Positions 1-8,928 are shown, numbered from the stretch's first letter. The stretch: 64,000 nucleotides of DNA from Lachnospiraceae bacterium (GCA_014804645.1 JAAUZI010000005.1:60381-124380); one strand, 5' to 3'. Translations and numbers: made by a program. Notes: a model not told the origin generated them from the sequence alone.

Positions 1-2
1 GC

Positions 3-1451
3 CTAAGGCCCGCCCGGTTTGCCGGAAAGGTGTCGCCCATTGAGGCCATACGCTATGTGGACGCCCCGGTGAGCCGAAAAAAGGAACGCAATGCCAAGCC
101 TGTCACCGCCATTCGCATGGCCTGGCAGAATCTTGGCCGTGGAAAGAAAAAGGTGATTGTTGTCACGTTGAGCCTGACGTTGAGCCTGGTGATCTTAAAC
201 ACCGCTTTCGCCTTTTTCCAGACCTTCGATTTTGACAAATATGTCTCCAGCCAGCTGATGACCGATTTCACCGTGTCCGATGCTCCAATCATCAGCGGAA
301 ACACGAATGTAGACCCTCGGCTATCCTCCATAGACCAGCCGCTCCAGGCGCAGATCGAATCGCTGGACGGACTGGAAGCCTCCGGCAGCGTGTATCTGCA
401 GTTTCTGTCTCAGTTCTACACCGACGACATGATCCAGCGGATGCATGCAATTGGCCAGAACCCGGTTGTGGCAGCCAGCCAGGGCTACCAGTGGGAAATA
501 AGCAGCATGGAGGGTACCGGTGAATACATTCGAGATTGGTACGATGTGGGCTTGTATGGCTTGGACGAGTTTCCCGCCTCCAAGCTGGAGGTTTTGGAGG
601 GCGAGTTGGACATGGAAAAGTGGCGCTCTGGCGAGGGTGTCTTCGTCAGCCCTACCGTCACCTGGGGCGATGCGTCCTGGTACCATCCAGGGGATAAGCT
701 GACGGTGGTTTATGAAAACGCCGTGGACTATGATGCGGGCACCATGGATTTCCAAGGTGACGGCGCAGAAAAAACTTATGAAGTGCTGGCCGTGGTGAGG
801 TATCCCCATGCCTATTCCTGCGGGCATCTGCTGGCTTCCGGCACATGCTTTTTCTTCTCATCGGAGGAATATCTGGCCCATGTGGAGAAGGCTGGGCAGC
901 TCCCCATGATGATCATCTTTGATGTGGACGACGACCATCTGGCCGCCGCTGAGCAGTGGATACAGGATTATACGGAGAATGTTGACCCAACGCTGGGCTA
1001 TCGCTCACGGGGTACACTGGCCGGTAGCTATCAGGGCTTGATCGATATGTTTACCATTGTTGGCGGGGCGTTGTGCGCGCTGTTGGCGCTGATTGGCGTG
1101 CTGAATTTCATCAATTCTATGGTGACCAGTGTTCTAACCCGACGGGGCGAGATCGCCATGCTCCAAGCCGTTGGCATGACTGGCTCTCAGGTTCAGAAAA
1201 TGCTTGTCTTCGAGGGCCTGGGCTACGCGGTTCTGGGTATTGTATCTTCGCTGATACTGGCAGCTCTTGTCAATGTCACGGCACTACAATCTATCACGGC
1301 AGATATGGACTATTTCACCTATCGTTTCACCCTGGTCCCTGCGCTGCTATGCGCCATTCCGCTTTTGGCTGTCACCGCCCTGGTGCCTTGGCTGTGTTAT
1401 CGAAAAATGGCAAAAGTTTCTATTGTGGAGCGATTGCGATTGACAGAGTGA
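3..1451 (+). CDS. FtsX-type ABC transporter permease, 5' partial
   Basis: This is the C-terminal part of a large ABC3/FtsX-family permease whose beginning lies outside the window. The frame is open from base 3. The residues before the listed GTG (LRPARFAGKVSPIEAIRY) match the conserved linker that normally sits in the middle of these proteins, so the GTG at base 30 is probably not the true start. Visible parts are one membrane helix (about residues 40-62 of the track ORF), an extracytoplasmic domain of about 270 residues, and three C-terminal helices, the first within GLIDMFTIVGGALCALLALI. Such permeases pair with a LolD/MacB-like ATPase, often for antimicrobial peptide resistance or lipoprotein handling. 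No partner is visible here. The family call is firm and the substrate is unknown. Confidence 0.85.
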   Translation, partial: LRPARFAGKVSPIEAIRYVDAPVSRKKERNAKPVTAIRMAWQNLGRGKKKVIVVTLSLTLSLVILNTAFAFFQTFDFDKYVSSQLMTDFTVSDAPIISGNTNVDPRLSSIDQPLQAQIESLDGLEASGSVYLQFLSQFYTDDMIQRMHAIGQNPVVAASQGYQWEISSMEGTGEYIRDWYDVGLYGLDEFPASKLEVLEGELDMEKWRSGEGVFVSPTVTWGDASWYHPGDKLTVVYENAVDYDAGTMDFQGDGAEKTYEVLAVVRYPHAYSCGHLLASGTCFFFSSEEYLAHVEKAGQLPMMIIFDVDDDHLAAAEQWIQDYTENVDPTLGYRSRGTLAGSYQGLIDMFTIVGGALCALLALIGVLNFINSMVTSVLTRRGEIAMLQAVGMTGSQVQKMLVFEGLGYAVLGIVSSLILAALVNVTALQSITADMDYFTYRFTLVPALLCAIPLLAVTALVPWLCYRKMAKVSIVERLRLTE

Positions 1452-1491
1452 GTTTGACAACAAATCTAAAGCGCCGTGCGGGAGGAAAAAA

Positions 1492-1884
1492 ATGGATTTC
1501 AATGATGAGAAAGACTATATTATGCGTATGATCAAAGAAATTGCAAGAGTGCTTTTTTCTTTAATGCTTGGAAAACAGTATAAGTCTGTAGAATTACAGA
1601 GTGAAAACAAGTATGAGGTTTCAGGAAAGGCATTGCAGGAATTTCAGGACATGGTAGATCAGGGTCTTGTAAATGAAGCGGAAAATATACTGTTGGAAAA
1701 CATTGACTATACAAACCAACAGGAGGTCATTGCTGCGGTCTTGTTTTATCAATATGTAAGTGAGAAAGACATGGATTTTCTGACTTTGCATAATTATTCA
1801 CGGGAAGAAGCTTTAGATGGATTAAAAGAATTGGCAAAGAAATCGGGGTATGGAGGGATGAATGAGATATTTTTAGAGTCTTAA
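1492..1884 (+). CDS. DUF6483-like hypothetical protein
   Basis: A 130-residue soluble protein beginning MDFNDEKDYIMRMI, predicted to be mostly helical. The N-terminal DYIMRMI followed by a hydrophobic helix resembles the DUF6483 family of Lachnospiraceae. That match is from memory and is only moderate. The start is supported by GGGAGG a few bases upstream of ATG 1492. The later M (MRMIKEIARV) is less well supported. The gene lies 40 bases after the FtsX-type permease in the same direction and could be co-transcribed with it. No signal peptide or metal-binding motif is seen, and the function is unknown. Confidence 0.65.
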   Translation: MDFNDEKDYIMRMIKEIARVLFSLMLGKQYKSVELQSENKYEVSGKALQEFQDMVDQGLVNEAENILLENIDYTNQQEVIAAVLFYQYVSEKDMDFLTLHNYSREEALDGLKELAKKSGYGGMNEIFLES

Positions 1885-1889
1885 GAACA

Positions 1890-2027
1890 AATCTTTGCCA
1901 TCAGCGGAATGCCGCAGTTTTTGGAGGATACGAAAATCCTTATGCGCAAGACTACGAATTGGGATTTGCCTATTGCGAGGAACTGTCCGACCCAGAAAAA
2001 TATGTATTTCTGAATACTGTGCAGTAA
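1890..2027 (+). pseudogene. possible 3' remnant of a coding gene
   Basis: An open stretch without a start codon reads GGYENPYAQDYELGFAYC and continues to ELSDPEKYVFLNTVQ before TAA. Its composition looks like real protein rather than noise, but I do not recognise the family. It sits between the DUF6483-like gene and a terminator, so it may be the tail of a decayed gene. The track ORF at 1895-2113 in another frame looks like a shadow. Low confidence. Confidence 0.25.
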
Positions 2028-2059
2028 CCTGTCGTATCATGCAGGTTACTCACCTTAAA

Positions 2060-2101
2060 AAGCAGCTTACCGCAATTTTGTTGCGGCAGGCTGTTTTTTT
2101 G
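2060..2101 (+). terminator. intrinsic terminator
   Basis: AGCAGC-TTA-CCGCAA pairs with TTGCGG-CAG-GCTGT and is followed by a run of T. It separates the upstream genes from the ABC exporter operon. Confidence 0.75.
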
Positions 2102-2142
2102 TCTATGATATAGAAAAATTTTGAAAAGGCAGGGAGAATCGT

Positions 2143-3066
2143 ATGGAACAGGTTATTCAGGTCAGGGGGCTAAAGAAGTATTTCGGGAAGATAAAGGCAG
2201 TGGACGATATCAGCTTTTCGGTGGAGAGAGGAGAGCTGTTTGGATTTCTGGGGGTGAACGGAGCGGGCAAGTCCACCACAATCAATATGTTGTGTACACT
2301 GTTTCGCCCCACTGCCGGAGAGATTACCATTGGAGGGAATGTTCTGGGTAAGGAGGATGAGGCGATCCGGCGCAGGATAGGCGTGGTGTATCAGAATAAT
2401 TGTCTGGACGACAGGCTGACGGTGAGGGAAAACCTGACGATCCGGGGCATTCTGTACGAGAAAGACATCAGGAGCTTAAAGGAAAAGATAAAGCGGACTT
2501 GTAAACTTCTTCAGCTGGAGGAAACCCTTGACAGGCATTTCGGTATGCTCTCGGGAGGGCAGAAACGAAAGTGCGAGATAGCCAGAGCGTTGCTCCACGC
2601 GCCGGAAGTTCTGTTTCTGGATGAGCCTACCACAGGTCTGGACCCGGCCACCAGAAAGACCGTCTGGGAAAGCCTTGAAAAGCTCAGAGAGGAGGGCATG
2701 ACCATTTTTCTCACCACACATTATATGGAGGAGGCGGCAAAGTGCAGTCATATCGCGGTGATGGACGCGGGCAAGATCAGGGAGTTTGGAACGCCCTTCT
2801 CCCTGAAGGAAAAGTATTCCAGGGACAGGCTGCGGTTGATGGCAGGGCCGGGGAAAGATGCGCTGCTGGAGGCGAAACTGGAAGAACTGGAGAGCAGGTG
2901 GGAGGAGAACTCCGAAAAGCACCTGTACAGTATCTGTCTGCAGGACAGCATGATGGCGATTCCGATTTTAAAGGAAACAGAGGAATTGCTGGAGGGATTT
3001 GAGCTGGTACAGGGTTCCATGGATGATGTTTTCCTGAATATCACGGGAAAAAACCTGGAAGTGTAA
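2143..3066 (+). CDS. ABC transporter ATP-binding protein (DrrA-like)
   Basis: Cytoplasmic ATPase of an ABC-2 exporter, 307 residues. Motifs in order: Walker A GVNGAGKST (about residue 37), Q-loop VYQNN, signature LSGGQKRK (about 137), Walker B VLFLDEPTTGLD, and the switch histidine in TTHYMEE. The C-terminal 90 residues form the extension typical of DrrA/CcmA-like exporters. RBS GGCAGGGAG lies just before ATG 2143. The next gene is its ABC-2 permease, and a LytTR regulator with a DUF3021 protein follows. Exporters of this layout often handle peptides, antibiotics or lipids, but the substrate cannot be told. Confidence 0.92.
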   Translation: MEQVIQVRGLKKYFGKIKAVDDISFSVERGELFGFLGVNGAGKSTTINMLCTLFRPTAGEITIGGNVLGKEDEAIRRRIGVVYQNNCLDDRLTVRENLTIRGILYEKDIRSLKEKIKRTCKLLQLEETLDRHFGMLSGGQKRKCEIARALLHAPEVLFLDEPTTGLDPATRKTVWESLEKLREEGMTIFLTTHYMEEAAKCSHIAVMDAGKIREFGTPFSLKEKYSRDRLRLMAGPGKDALLEAKLEELESRWEENSEKHLYSICLQDSMMAIPILKETEELLEGFELVQGSMDDVFLNITGKNLEV

Positions 3067-3121
3067 CATCCAAATACATATTAATGTTTAGAAGAAAAAT
3101 AACAAGGAAATGAGGAATAAA

Positions 3122-4042
3122 ATGAGAGAGATTTTGTATTTGACAAAAAGGAATAGTTTAGTGTATCTTCGGGACAGGAGAGCGGTGTTTTTTTCCATAT
3201 TGTCCATGCTGATCGTTCTGGGATTGATGGTTATTTTTCTGGGGAGCATGAACAGTCAGGATTTGGTGGCTTTGTTGCAGCAATATGGGGGTGAAAGAGA
3301 CCTGGCCCAGGATGAGGAAAATGCCGAGCGGCTGATTCAGATGTGGACTTTGGCGGGGATCTTGGTGGTCAATTCAGTCACAGTGACGTTGACGGTTATT
3401 GGAATCATGGTGCAGGACGAGGAGCAGAGCCGTCTTGCCAGCTTTTATGTGACGCCGGTAAAAAGGGGAAAGCTGGTGCTGGGGTATGTGCTTGCGGCGT
3501 GGCTGACGGGGGCGGCCTTAAGTATTCTTACTCTGGCAGCAGGAGAAATATACATGGTGCTTAAGGGGTGGGGACTGCTCCCCATCGCGGTGTTGGCTGC
3601 CATGTGCGGAATGATTTTTCTCAATACATTTGTGTATGCGTCCCTTGGGTATCTGCTGGCCATGTTTATCCACAGTTACAGCGCATGGGGCGGCATGTTG
3701 ACCATCGTCGGCACGTTGGTGGGTTTCGCGGGAGGAATCTATTTGCCCATGTCAGCTTTTTCGGAGAGACTGCAGACAGTGCTGAAATGTCTGCCCGTCC
3801 TGCAGGGGATATCCATGATGCGCAGGGTTTGTCTGGAGGAAATTACAGAGACGACCTTCGAGGGTATGCCGCCGCAGGCCGTGGAAATTTTTCAGGAGAA
3901 AATGGGAATTACGCTGACTGCGGGAGAGGAGATTATTTCTGTGGGCGCGCAGTTTTCTATTTTGATGCTGTATGGTATACTGGCAATAGGCATTGCCGTT
4001 ATTTTAAATAAGAGGCGCAAACTGAGGGATAGGACAAACTGA
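3122..4042 (+). CDS. ABC-2 type permease
   Basis: Membrane partner of the preceding ATPase. An N-terminal helix (about residues 25-45, LSMLIVLGLMVIFL) is followed by an extracytoplasmic loop of about 50 residues. Five more helices follow, including the ABC-2 core near LTGAALSILTLAAGEIYMVL and a last helix just before the basic tail NKRRKLRDRTN. I chose ATG 3122 over the track start at 3110 because GAGG lies six bases before it, while 3110 has its purine run almost abutting. The gap of about 50 bases after the ATPase gene implies co-transcription. Confidence 0.88.
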   Translation: MREILYLTKRNSLVYLRDRRAVFFSILSMLIVLGLMVIFLGSMNSQDLVALLQQYGGERDLAQDEENAERLIQMWTLAGILVVNSVTVTLTVIGIMVQDEEQSRLASFYVTPVKRGKLVLGYVLAAWLTGAALSILTLAAGEIYMVLKGWGLLPIAVLAAMCGMIFLNTFVYASLGYLLAMFIHSYSAWGGMLTIVGTLVGFAGGIYLPMSAFSERLQTVLKCLPVLQGISMMRRVCLEEITETTFEGMPPQAVEIFQEKMGITLTAGEEIISVGAQFSILMLYGILAIGIAVILNKRRKLRDRTN

Positions 4043-4089
4043 GTGAAGAGCCGAAGGAATGCCTTGTAATGAGGAGTAGGACGGGCGCG

Positions 4090-4527
4090 ATGAAGATAAC
4101 AATACAGAACCGTCCGGATGGCGAGGAGGATGAGATCATTGTCCGGTGCCGCCATCTGGACGACAGAATGTTGAAGATGATATATGCCCTGAAGGAGGGG
4201 CAGGAGAAACTTACAGCCTTCAAGGAAGGAAAATTCGTCCAGCTCTCTCCAAAGGATATCTATTATTTTGAGGCGGTGGACAATAGAGTGTTTGTCTACC
4301 TGGAGAGAGATGTCTACGAGTGTAAGCTTAAGCTGTATGAGTTGGAACGGCGGTTTGCGGAGACGGATTTTTTCAGGGCAACCAAGTCAACTATTGTCAA
4401 TCTCTCCAAGGTAAAGAGTTTCAGCCCTGCCTTTAACGGGCGGTTTGAACTTCTGATGAAAAACGGTGAGAAACTGATTGTGTCCAGACAGTATGTGCCT
4501 GGTTTGAAGACAAAGCTGGGACTGTAG
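4090..4527 (+). CDS. LytTR domain DNA-binding regulator
   Basis: A 145-residue protein with an N-terminal region of about 50 residues (MKITIQNRPDGEEDE) and a C-terminal LytTR DNA-binding domain (roughly 55-145). Typical LytTR residues include QLSPKDIYYFEAVDNRVFVY, then FRATKSTIVNLSKVKSF and a terminal LIVSRQYVPGLKTKLGL. It has no receiver domain, so it is not a classical response regulator. ATG 4090 is preferred because AGGAGTAGGA precedes it, whereas 4069 has no RBS. It is followed at once by a DUF3021 protein. Such LytTR/membrane-protein pairs are known as LytTR regulatory systems, in which the membrane partner restrains the regulator. The likely targets are its own operon and the ABC genes upstream. 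Confidence 0.9.
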   Translation: MKITIQNRPDGEEDEIIVRCRHLDDRMLKMIYALKEGQEKLTAFKEGKFVQLSPKDIYYFEAVDNRVFVYLERDVYECKLKLYELERRFAETDFFRATKSTIVNLSKVKSFSPAFNGRFELLMKNGEKLIVSRQYVPGLKTKLGL

Positions 4528-4540
4528 GAGGATGCCGGGT

Positions 4541-4990
4541 ATGAGGAAGATACGTTTTTTAATGCGGACATTTTCGATGGTTTTGACAGGCGTGGTGTTC
4601 GCGGTGGCAGTGTTTATCATGGTAATCAATCCGACTGAGACGGTGGAGGCAAAGCTTTTCTGGCAAATGCCTCTGGTGTCGGCGCTGTGTACGCTGACAG
4701 CTCTGATTTATCCGTGGGACAGGGAGATGAGCAAGACGGAGGTCATAGTCAAGATGCTGATTCAATATGTTCTCGTTAATGCAATCGTGTTGGCTGGCGG
4801 GGCATTTTTCTACTGGTATGACCCGTCCCAATTGTACAATATAGTTACCATGGTGCTTTCTATCGCCCTTATTTTTGCAGTGGTCATGGTGATCTCATGG
4901 AAAAGGTCGGCGGTGGATGCGGCACGAATGAATGAGAAACTGGAAGAGTACCGGAAAAAAACGGAAGGGAACAACTCGAAAGTCTACTAG
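4541..4990 (+). CDS. DUF3021 family membrane protein
   Basis: About 149 residues with four predicted membrane helices: VVFAVAVFIMVI, PLVSALCTLTALIY, YVLVNAIVLAGGAFFYW and IVTMVLSIALIFAVVMVI. A charged cytoplasmic tail follows. The arrangement matches DUF3021 proteins that accompany LytTR regulators. ATG 4541 has AGGAGG nine bases upstream. The track start at 4532 overlaps that RBS and is unlikely. It is probably the membrane partner or inhibitor of the LytTR protein, by analogy with LytTR regulatory systems. Confidence 0.8.
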   Translation: MRKIRFLMRTFSMVLTGVVFAVAVFIMVINPTETVEAKLFWQMPLVSALCTLTALIYPWDREMSKTEVIVKMLIQYVLVNAIVLAGGAFFYWYDPSQLYNIVTMVLSIALIFAVVMVISWKRSAVDAARMNEKLEEYRKKTEGNNSKVY

Positions 4991-5030
4991 ATTTGTGGAA
5001 ATGTAATAGAAAAATAAAAATGTCTGTGGT

Positions 5031-5729
5031 ATGATTTATTTGAAACCGATTACAGCTTTTAAGGAGATGCATCCTGTGGTTGAAGAAAAGATCCGACAGA
5101 TATTTTTAAAATACCCCAATATACTATATGGATTTACGAGCATTTCATATAGCCAGTATGCAAGCCAGTATAGGTCTGCTCTGGTGCTGGCGGTTCCCTA
5201 TGGAGAACAGCTTACGATAAAAAATTATACGGAAGAAAGGTTCGAGAAAGGTATCCAAGACGCAAAAAAAGCATTGGAAGAAATTGTAGCGCAAGTCGAA
5301 GAAATACTTAATGAACAGAAAGTAAAATATTATATTCCGCCTGCAGCGCAGAGCGATGAAGAAGAATTAATTGCGCCCTTTTCATTTAAGTATGCTGCGG
5401 TTAATGCCGGATTGGGCTGGATAGGGAAAAACGATGTCGTCATTACGGAAAAATATGGGCCAAGAGTGAGATTGTCGGCAGTCTTGATAGACAATCCATT
5501 TGTATATGGTCAGAGAATAACAAAAAGCAATTGTCCGGATTCATGTAGAAAATGCGTTGAGATTTGTTCATATAATGCGCTGCATGATGTAAAATGGGAT
5601 ATTGACGCGCTGAGGGATGATCTCATTGACTATAAACTGTGCAATCAGAAAAGAAGTCTGTATATTGAAAAGCATGGAAGAAAAAATGCCTGTGGCCTTT
5701 GTATGGTTGCCTGTCCGATCGGAATATAA
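5031..5729 (+). CDS. short QueG-like iron-sulfur protein (DUF1730-type)
   Basis: A 232-residue protein related to epoxyqueuosine reductase. The N-terminal DUF1730-like part is followed by AGLGWIGKNDVVIT, matching the cobalamin-binding and active-site stretch of QueG. Cysteines for two 4Fe-4S clusters follow: CPDSCRKCVEIC (C-x3-C-x2-C-x3-C) and CGLCMVACP. It stops straight after the second cluster, so it lacks the C-terminal HEAT-like region of the roughly 380-residue E. coli QueG. Many Firmicutes carry such short forms, and whether they reduce epoxyqueuosine is uncertain. No clear RBS is seen before ATG 5031. ATG 5067 has AAGGAG directly abutting, so the start is ambiguous. Confidence 0.75.
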   Translation: MIYLKPITAFKEMHPVVEEKIRQIFLKYPNILYGFTSISYSQYASQYRSALVLAVPYGEQLTIKNYTEERFEKGIQDAKKALEEIVAQVEEILNEQKVKYYIPPAAQSDEEELIAPFSFKYAAVNAGLGWIGKNDVVITEKYGPRVRLSAVLIDNPFVYGQRITKSNCPDSCRKCVEICSYNALHDVKWDIDALRDDLIDYKLCNQKRSLYIEKHGRKNACGLCMVACPIGI

Positions 5730-5819
5730 CAGCATATACCCGGGCAGTGCACAGATCGATATCTGGCAATGTGTACTGGAAGGGTATATGCGGAACCCAA
5801 ATGAGAGGATTTGTCTTGG

Positions 5820-6320
5820 ATGAAAGAAGCAGATAGAATATCTGATAGAGAAAATGAGAATATGGCGCAGGAGTACTGGGATACGGAGATCGAGCGGGAG
5901 CTGCAGCATTTTCGGCCTCCTGCGGAAAAGCTTACCATCAGGGACTGTGCCGATTTGATTTCCCGTCTGACAAGAAACGGTCGGAAGGCGCTTGAGGAAC
6001 ACTTGCAGGATTATGACGATATCCTGCTGCATATTTTTGCCAGCGAACAAATCAATGACCCCTTGCTTTCCATGTTGGGAAAGAATCCCCTGCCCCAGCG
6101 CAGCATAGAGAATTATTGTAAGGTCATTGAGATCATGTGGCAGTACGGAGATGAAGCGGTGGTCAATGTGGTGGATGTGACGATTCTGGAGCGGCTGTCG
6201 TACGAGGACGCTCTGTGGCAGAGATTTGGGGGTTTTATCTCTGAGGAGTTCAAGGAGTATATCAACACAGATGTTTTGACCTATAATCTGATGATGGGCG
6301 GCGTTAGGCCCTTGGCATAA
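5820..6320 (+). CDS. hypothetical protein, about 166 aa
   Basis: An acidic, mainly helical soluble protein beginning MKEADRISDRENENMAQEYW and rich in Glu/Asp. I do not recognise the family with confidence. The C-terminal half (EIMWQYGDEAVVNVVDVTIL) resembles small immunity- or repeat-type helical proteins of Lachnospiraceae, but this is weak. The track start is TTG 5811. ATG 5820 is preferred, with GAGAGG about 11 bases upstream. It lies 90 bases after the QueG-like gene and just before dcd. Confidence 0.6.
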   Translation: MKEADRISDRENENMAQEYWDTEIERELQHFRPPAEKLTIRDCADLISRLTRNGRKALEEHLQDYDDILLHIFASEQINDPLLSMLGKNPLPQRSIENYCKVIEIMWQYGDEAVVNVVDVTILERLSYEDALWQRFGGFISEEFKEYINTDVLTYNLMMGGVRPLA

Positions 6321-6377
6321 AGGATTAACATATAGATACAAAAAATTTTTTACATCAAAAGAAAACGAGGTAACACC

Positions 6378-6935
6378 ATGATACTGTCAGACAAAACTAT
6401 GATGAAAATGTTGAAGGAGAAGACACTGGTCATCTCCCCTCTGGAGGAGAGCCAGATACAGCCCGCCAGCGTGGATGTGCGGCTGGGAGATACTTTCAGC
6501 ATTGTGGAGGACACTCCCACAGGCATTATCACTCTCGACAGCGAGGTTCGGTACAAGACCATCAAGACCGACACCTATATTCTGCTGCCTGGTCAGTTTG
6601 TGCTGGCCACCACGATGGAATATTTTGAATTGCCGGACAATCTTACGGCCTTCGTGGAGGGCAGAAGTTCTCTGGGCAGGATGGGTCTGTTTATTCAGAA
6701 CGCAGGCTGGGTAGACCCCGGTTTCAAGGGGGAGATCACGCTGGAGCTGTTCAACGCCAACCGCTGTGCCATAGAGCTGAAGGCGGGAAGAAGGGTGGGA
6801 CAGCTGGTGTTTGCGGAGATGGACGGCCCGGCGCTGCACCCCTATCAGGGCAAGTATCAGGGACAGAGAGGCGCCACCGGCTCCAGGGTCTATATGGATC
6901 ATGACGGCCTGTCCAAGGGGAGTGAAACCTGTTAA
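6378..6935 (+). CDS. dcd: dCTP deaminase
   Basis: A 185-residue cytoplasmic enzyme that deaminates dCTP to dUTP for dTTP synthesis. The family signature is clear: [23 protein letters not shown] with the substrate-binding R-S-S, and [17 protein letters not shown] with the catalytic glutamate. The C-terminal [16 protein letters not shown] closes over the nucleotide. Whether it also hydrolyses dUTP, as bifunctional Dcd-Dut enzymes do, cannot be read by eye. Length is normal (E. coli 193). RBS CGAGGT precedes ATG 6378. nagA follows in the same direction after about 60 bases, with no obvious pathway link. Confidence 0.93.
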   Translation: MILSDKTMMKMLKEKTLVISPLEESQIQPASVDVRLGDTFSIVEDTPTGIITLDSEVRYKTIKTDTYILLPGQFVLATTMEYFELPDNLTAFVEGRSSLGRMGLFIQNAGWVDPGFKGEITLELFNANRCAIELKAGRRVGQLVFAEMDGPALHPYQGKYQGQRGATGSRVYMDHDGLSKGSETC

Positions 6936-6994
6936 ATGCAGAGAATTACGCATTGGCAGGATACAGTTAAACTATATGCGAGAGGTTTCGGTTC

Positions 6995-8143
6995 ATGATT
7001 ATCAGAAATGCCAGCGTCTATACCCAGGAGGGCGCATTTGTCCACAGGGATATCTATATTGAGGGAGATCGATTTGCGCAGAGCGGGGAGGATCTCAGCG
7101 ACAGGCGGGAGTTGGACGCCTCCGGCTGCTATGCCATACCGGCGCTGACAGATATGCATTTTCACGGCTGTATGGGCTTTGATCTAAGTGACGGAACCAC
7201 TGCCGCGATAGACGCCATGGCGGCCTACCAGGCCTCTGTGGGAGTAGCAAACATAGTGCCCGCCACTATGACGCTGCCGGAGAATGTGCTGCTTAAGGTC
7301 TGTGAGGCGGCCCGGACTTATGCCGGTGAGGACAGAGAAAACAGGAAGGACAGAGCGCGTCTCAGGGGAATCCATATGGAGGGTCCCTTTGTCGCGCCCG
7401 ACAAGAAAGGGGCGCAGAGCGGAGCCTATATCCGCAAGCCGGACATAGCTCTGTTTGACAGATTAAACGGGGCGTCGGGAGGATTGATAAAAATATTGAC
7501 GATTGCGCCGGAACAGGAAGGTGCAATGGAGCTGATCGAGCGGCGGCACTCCGGGGTGATTATGTCTCTGGGCCACACCAATGCGGATTATGATTTGTCC
7601 ATACAGGCATTTGAGAGAGGCGCAAGCCATGTGACCCATCTCTATAATGCCATGAATCCCCTTCTGCACAGAGCGCCGGGACTGATCGGGGCGGCGGCAG
7701 ACAGAGGGGATGTGAGCGTGGAGATAATCTGTGACGGGATTCATGTGCATCCGGCGGCTGTCAGAACCGCATTCAAAATATTCGGTGATGAACGAATTAT
7801 TTTCGTCAGCGACAGTATGCGGGCCACAGGGCTGGAAGACGGGGAGTATCTGCTGGGCGGGCAAATGGTCAAAGTGACGGGAAATCATGCCCTTTTGCCG
7901 GATAGGACGCTTGCCGGGTCCGTCACCAGCCTTTTAAACTGTATGCGAAGGGCGGTGCTGGAGATGGGTATTCCGCTGGAGTCCGCTGTGAGATGCGCCG
8001 CCGTCAATCCCGCCAGGCGCATGGGAATATACACCGAATGCGGCAACATCTCACCGGGAAAAAAGGCGGATGTAGTGCTGCTGAAAAAAGAAGGGCTTGA
8101 ACTGCGGCAGGTAATTTTAAGCGGCGAACCGGTGCAGGGGTAA
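6995..8143 (+). CDS. nagA: N-acetylglucosamine-6-phosphate deacetylase
   Basis: A 382-residue amidohydrolase that removes acetate from GlcNAc-6-phosphate in amino sugar catabolism and cell-wall recycling. The metal ligands are visible: ALTDMHFHGCMG (HxH), GIHMEGPFVAPDKKGAQ with the conserved Glu, MSLGHTNADY, THLYNAMNPL, and IICDGIHVHP. The catalytic Asp lies in FVSDSMRATG. A C-terminal GNISPGKKADVVLL returns to the small beta domain. RBS GAGAGG lies nine bases before ATG 6995. No nagB or PTS gene is adjacent. The gene ends nine bases from the convergent FRG gene. Confidence 0.94.
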   Translation: MIIRNASVYTQEGAFVHRDIYIEGDRFAQSGEDLSDRRELDASGCYAIPALTDMHFHGCMGFDLSDGTTAAIDAMAAYQASVGVANIVPATMTLPENVLLKVCEAARTYAGEDRENRKDRARLRGIHMEGPFVAPDKKGAQSGAYIRKPDIALFDRLNGASGGLIKILTIAPEQEGAMELIERRHSGVIMSLGHTNADYDLSIQAFERGASHVTHLYNAMNPLLHRAPGLIGAAADRGDVSVEIICDGIHVHPAAVRTAFKIFGDERIIFVSDSMRATGLEDGEYLLGGQMVKVTGNHALLPDRTLAGSVTSLLNCMRRAVLEMGIPLESAVRCAAVNPARRMGIYTECGNISPGKKADVVLLKKEGLELRQVILSGEPVQG

Positions 8144-8152
8144 CGCAGCGTC

Positions 8153-8902
8153 TCAGATTCCATAAGAACCGCGCAAATCGCTGGATATATGGTCCAGGTC
8201 GGGATAGACTACGCTCTCTGTGATGCCAAATACCCGCAGGCTGTCGATAAAGTATTTCTTCCGATTCGCGGGAATGATGATCTTGTACAGCATATCCTCG
8301 CCGCAGATATCCTCCAGCCTTTGCAGGGAATTGTGTACGGTAAAATTGGAGTGCTGGGAGTACATACGCAGGTCATTTTCCGTGGAACTGCAGGCCAGAA
8401 TGCGATCCACCAGCTCCGGATTGTGGTGGTTGTGCTTGAAAGCGGGCAGCAGCATCTCCTGGGTGGTGTCTGCGTCAATGGGATAGATGCAGCGGCCAAA
8501 TCCTTCCTTTTCATTCAACAGGTCGGGGGCCAGTACCCACACCCCGGCGTCGATCTCGGGGGTAGAGCGGTAAGTCTCCGTGGCGAAAAAAGCCGCAATC
8601 AACGGCGACTCGCTCCAGTCCAACATCCTGGTGGGCAATCCGTAATGCTGCATCAGGGATACCCATGCGGCATAGTTGTGTTTTCTGGGCGGATTGTCCA
8701 GTATCTGCCTGGCGCGAATATAAAAGTCATTGGTAATATACCGTTCCACCGCCAGGCGCTTTTGACTGCGCTGGATGGAGGGAATCAGGATCCGGGCGGC
8801 GTCGTCCTCTCCCCTGTACCACAGCCTGGACCCGTGCTTTTCGTACAGGCCGTTCATAAATTGCAGCAGTTCGTCAATGGTGCGAATGTCTTGAATAATC
8901 AT
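8153..8902 (-). CDS. FRG domain-containing protein
   Basis: About 249 residues. An N-terminal FRG domain carries LWYRGEDDAARILIPSIQR (about residues 30-50), then WVSLMQHYGLPTRMLDWSESP and a later FGRCIYPIDADTTQEMLLPAF. FRG proteins are named for conserved Phe, Arg and Gly residues. Their biochemical role is largely unknown, and some relatives sit in mobile or defence loci. I set the start at ATG 8902 (MIIQDIRTI) because GAAAGGG precedes it. The longer track start at 8977 would place a strong hairpin and the promoter inside the gene. The gene is monocistronic and convergent with nagA. Confidence 0.8.
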   Translation of the reverse strand: MIIQDIRTIDELLQFMNGLYEKHGSRLWYRGEDDAARILIPSIQRSQKRLAVERYITNDFYIRARQILDNPPRKHNYAAWVSLMQHYGLPTRMLDWSESPLIAAFFATETYRSTPEIDAGVWVLAPDLLNEKEGFGRCIYPIDADTTQEMLLPAFKHNHHNPELVDRILACSSTENDLRMYSQHSNFTVHNSLQRLEDICGEDMLYKIIIPANRKKYFIDSLRVFGITESVVYPDLDHISSDLRGSYGI

Positions 8903-8928
8903 GTTTTTCCCTTTCGTGAGCCTGCAAA

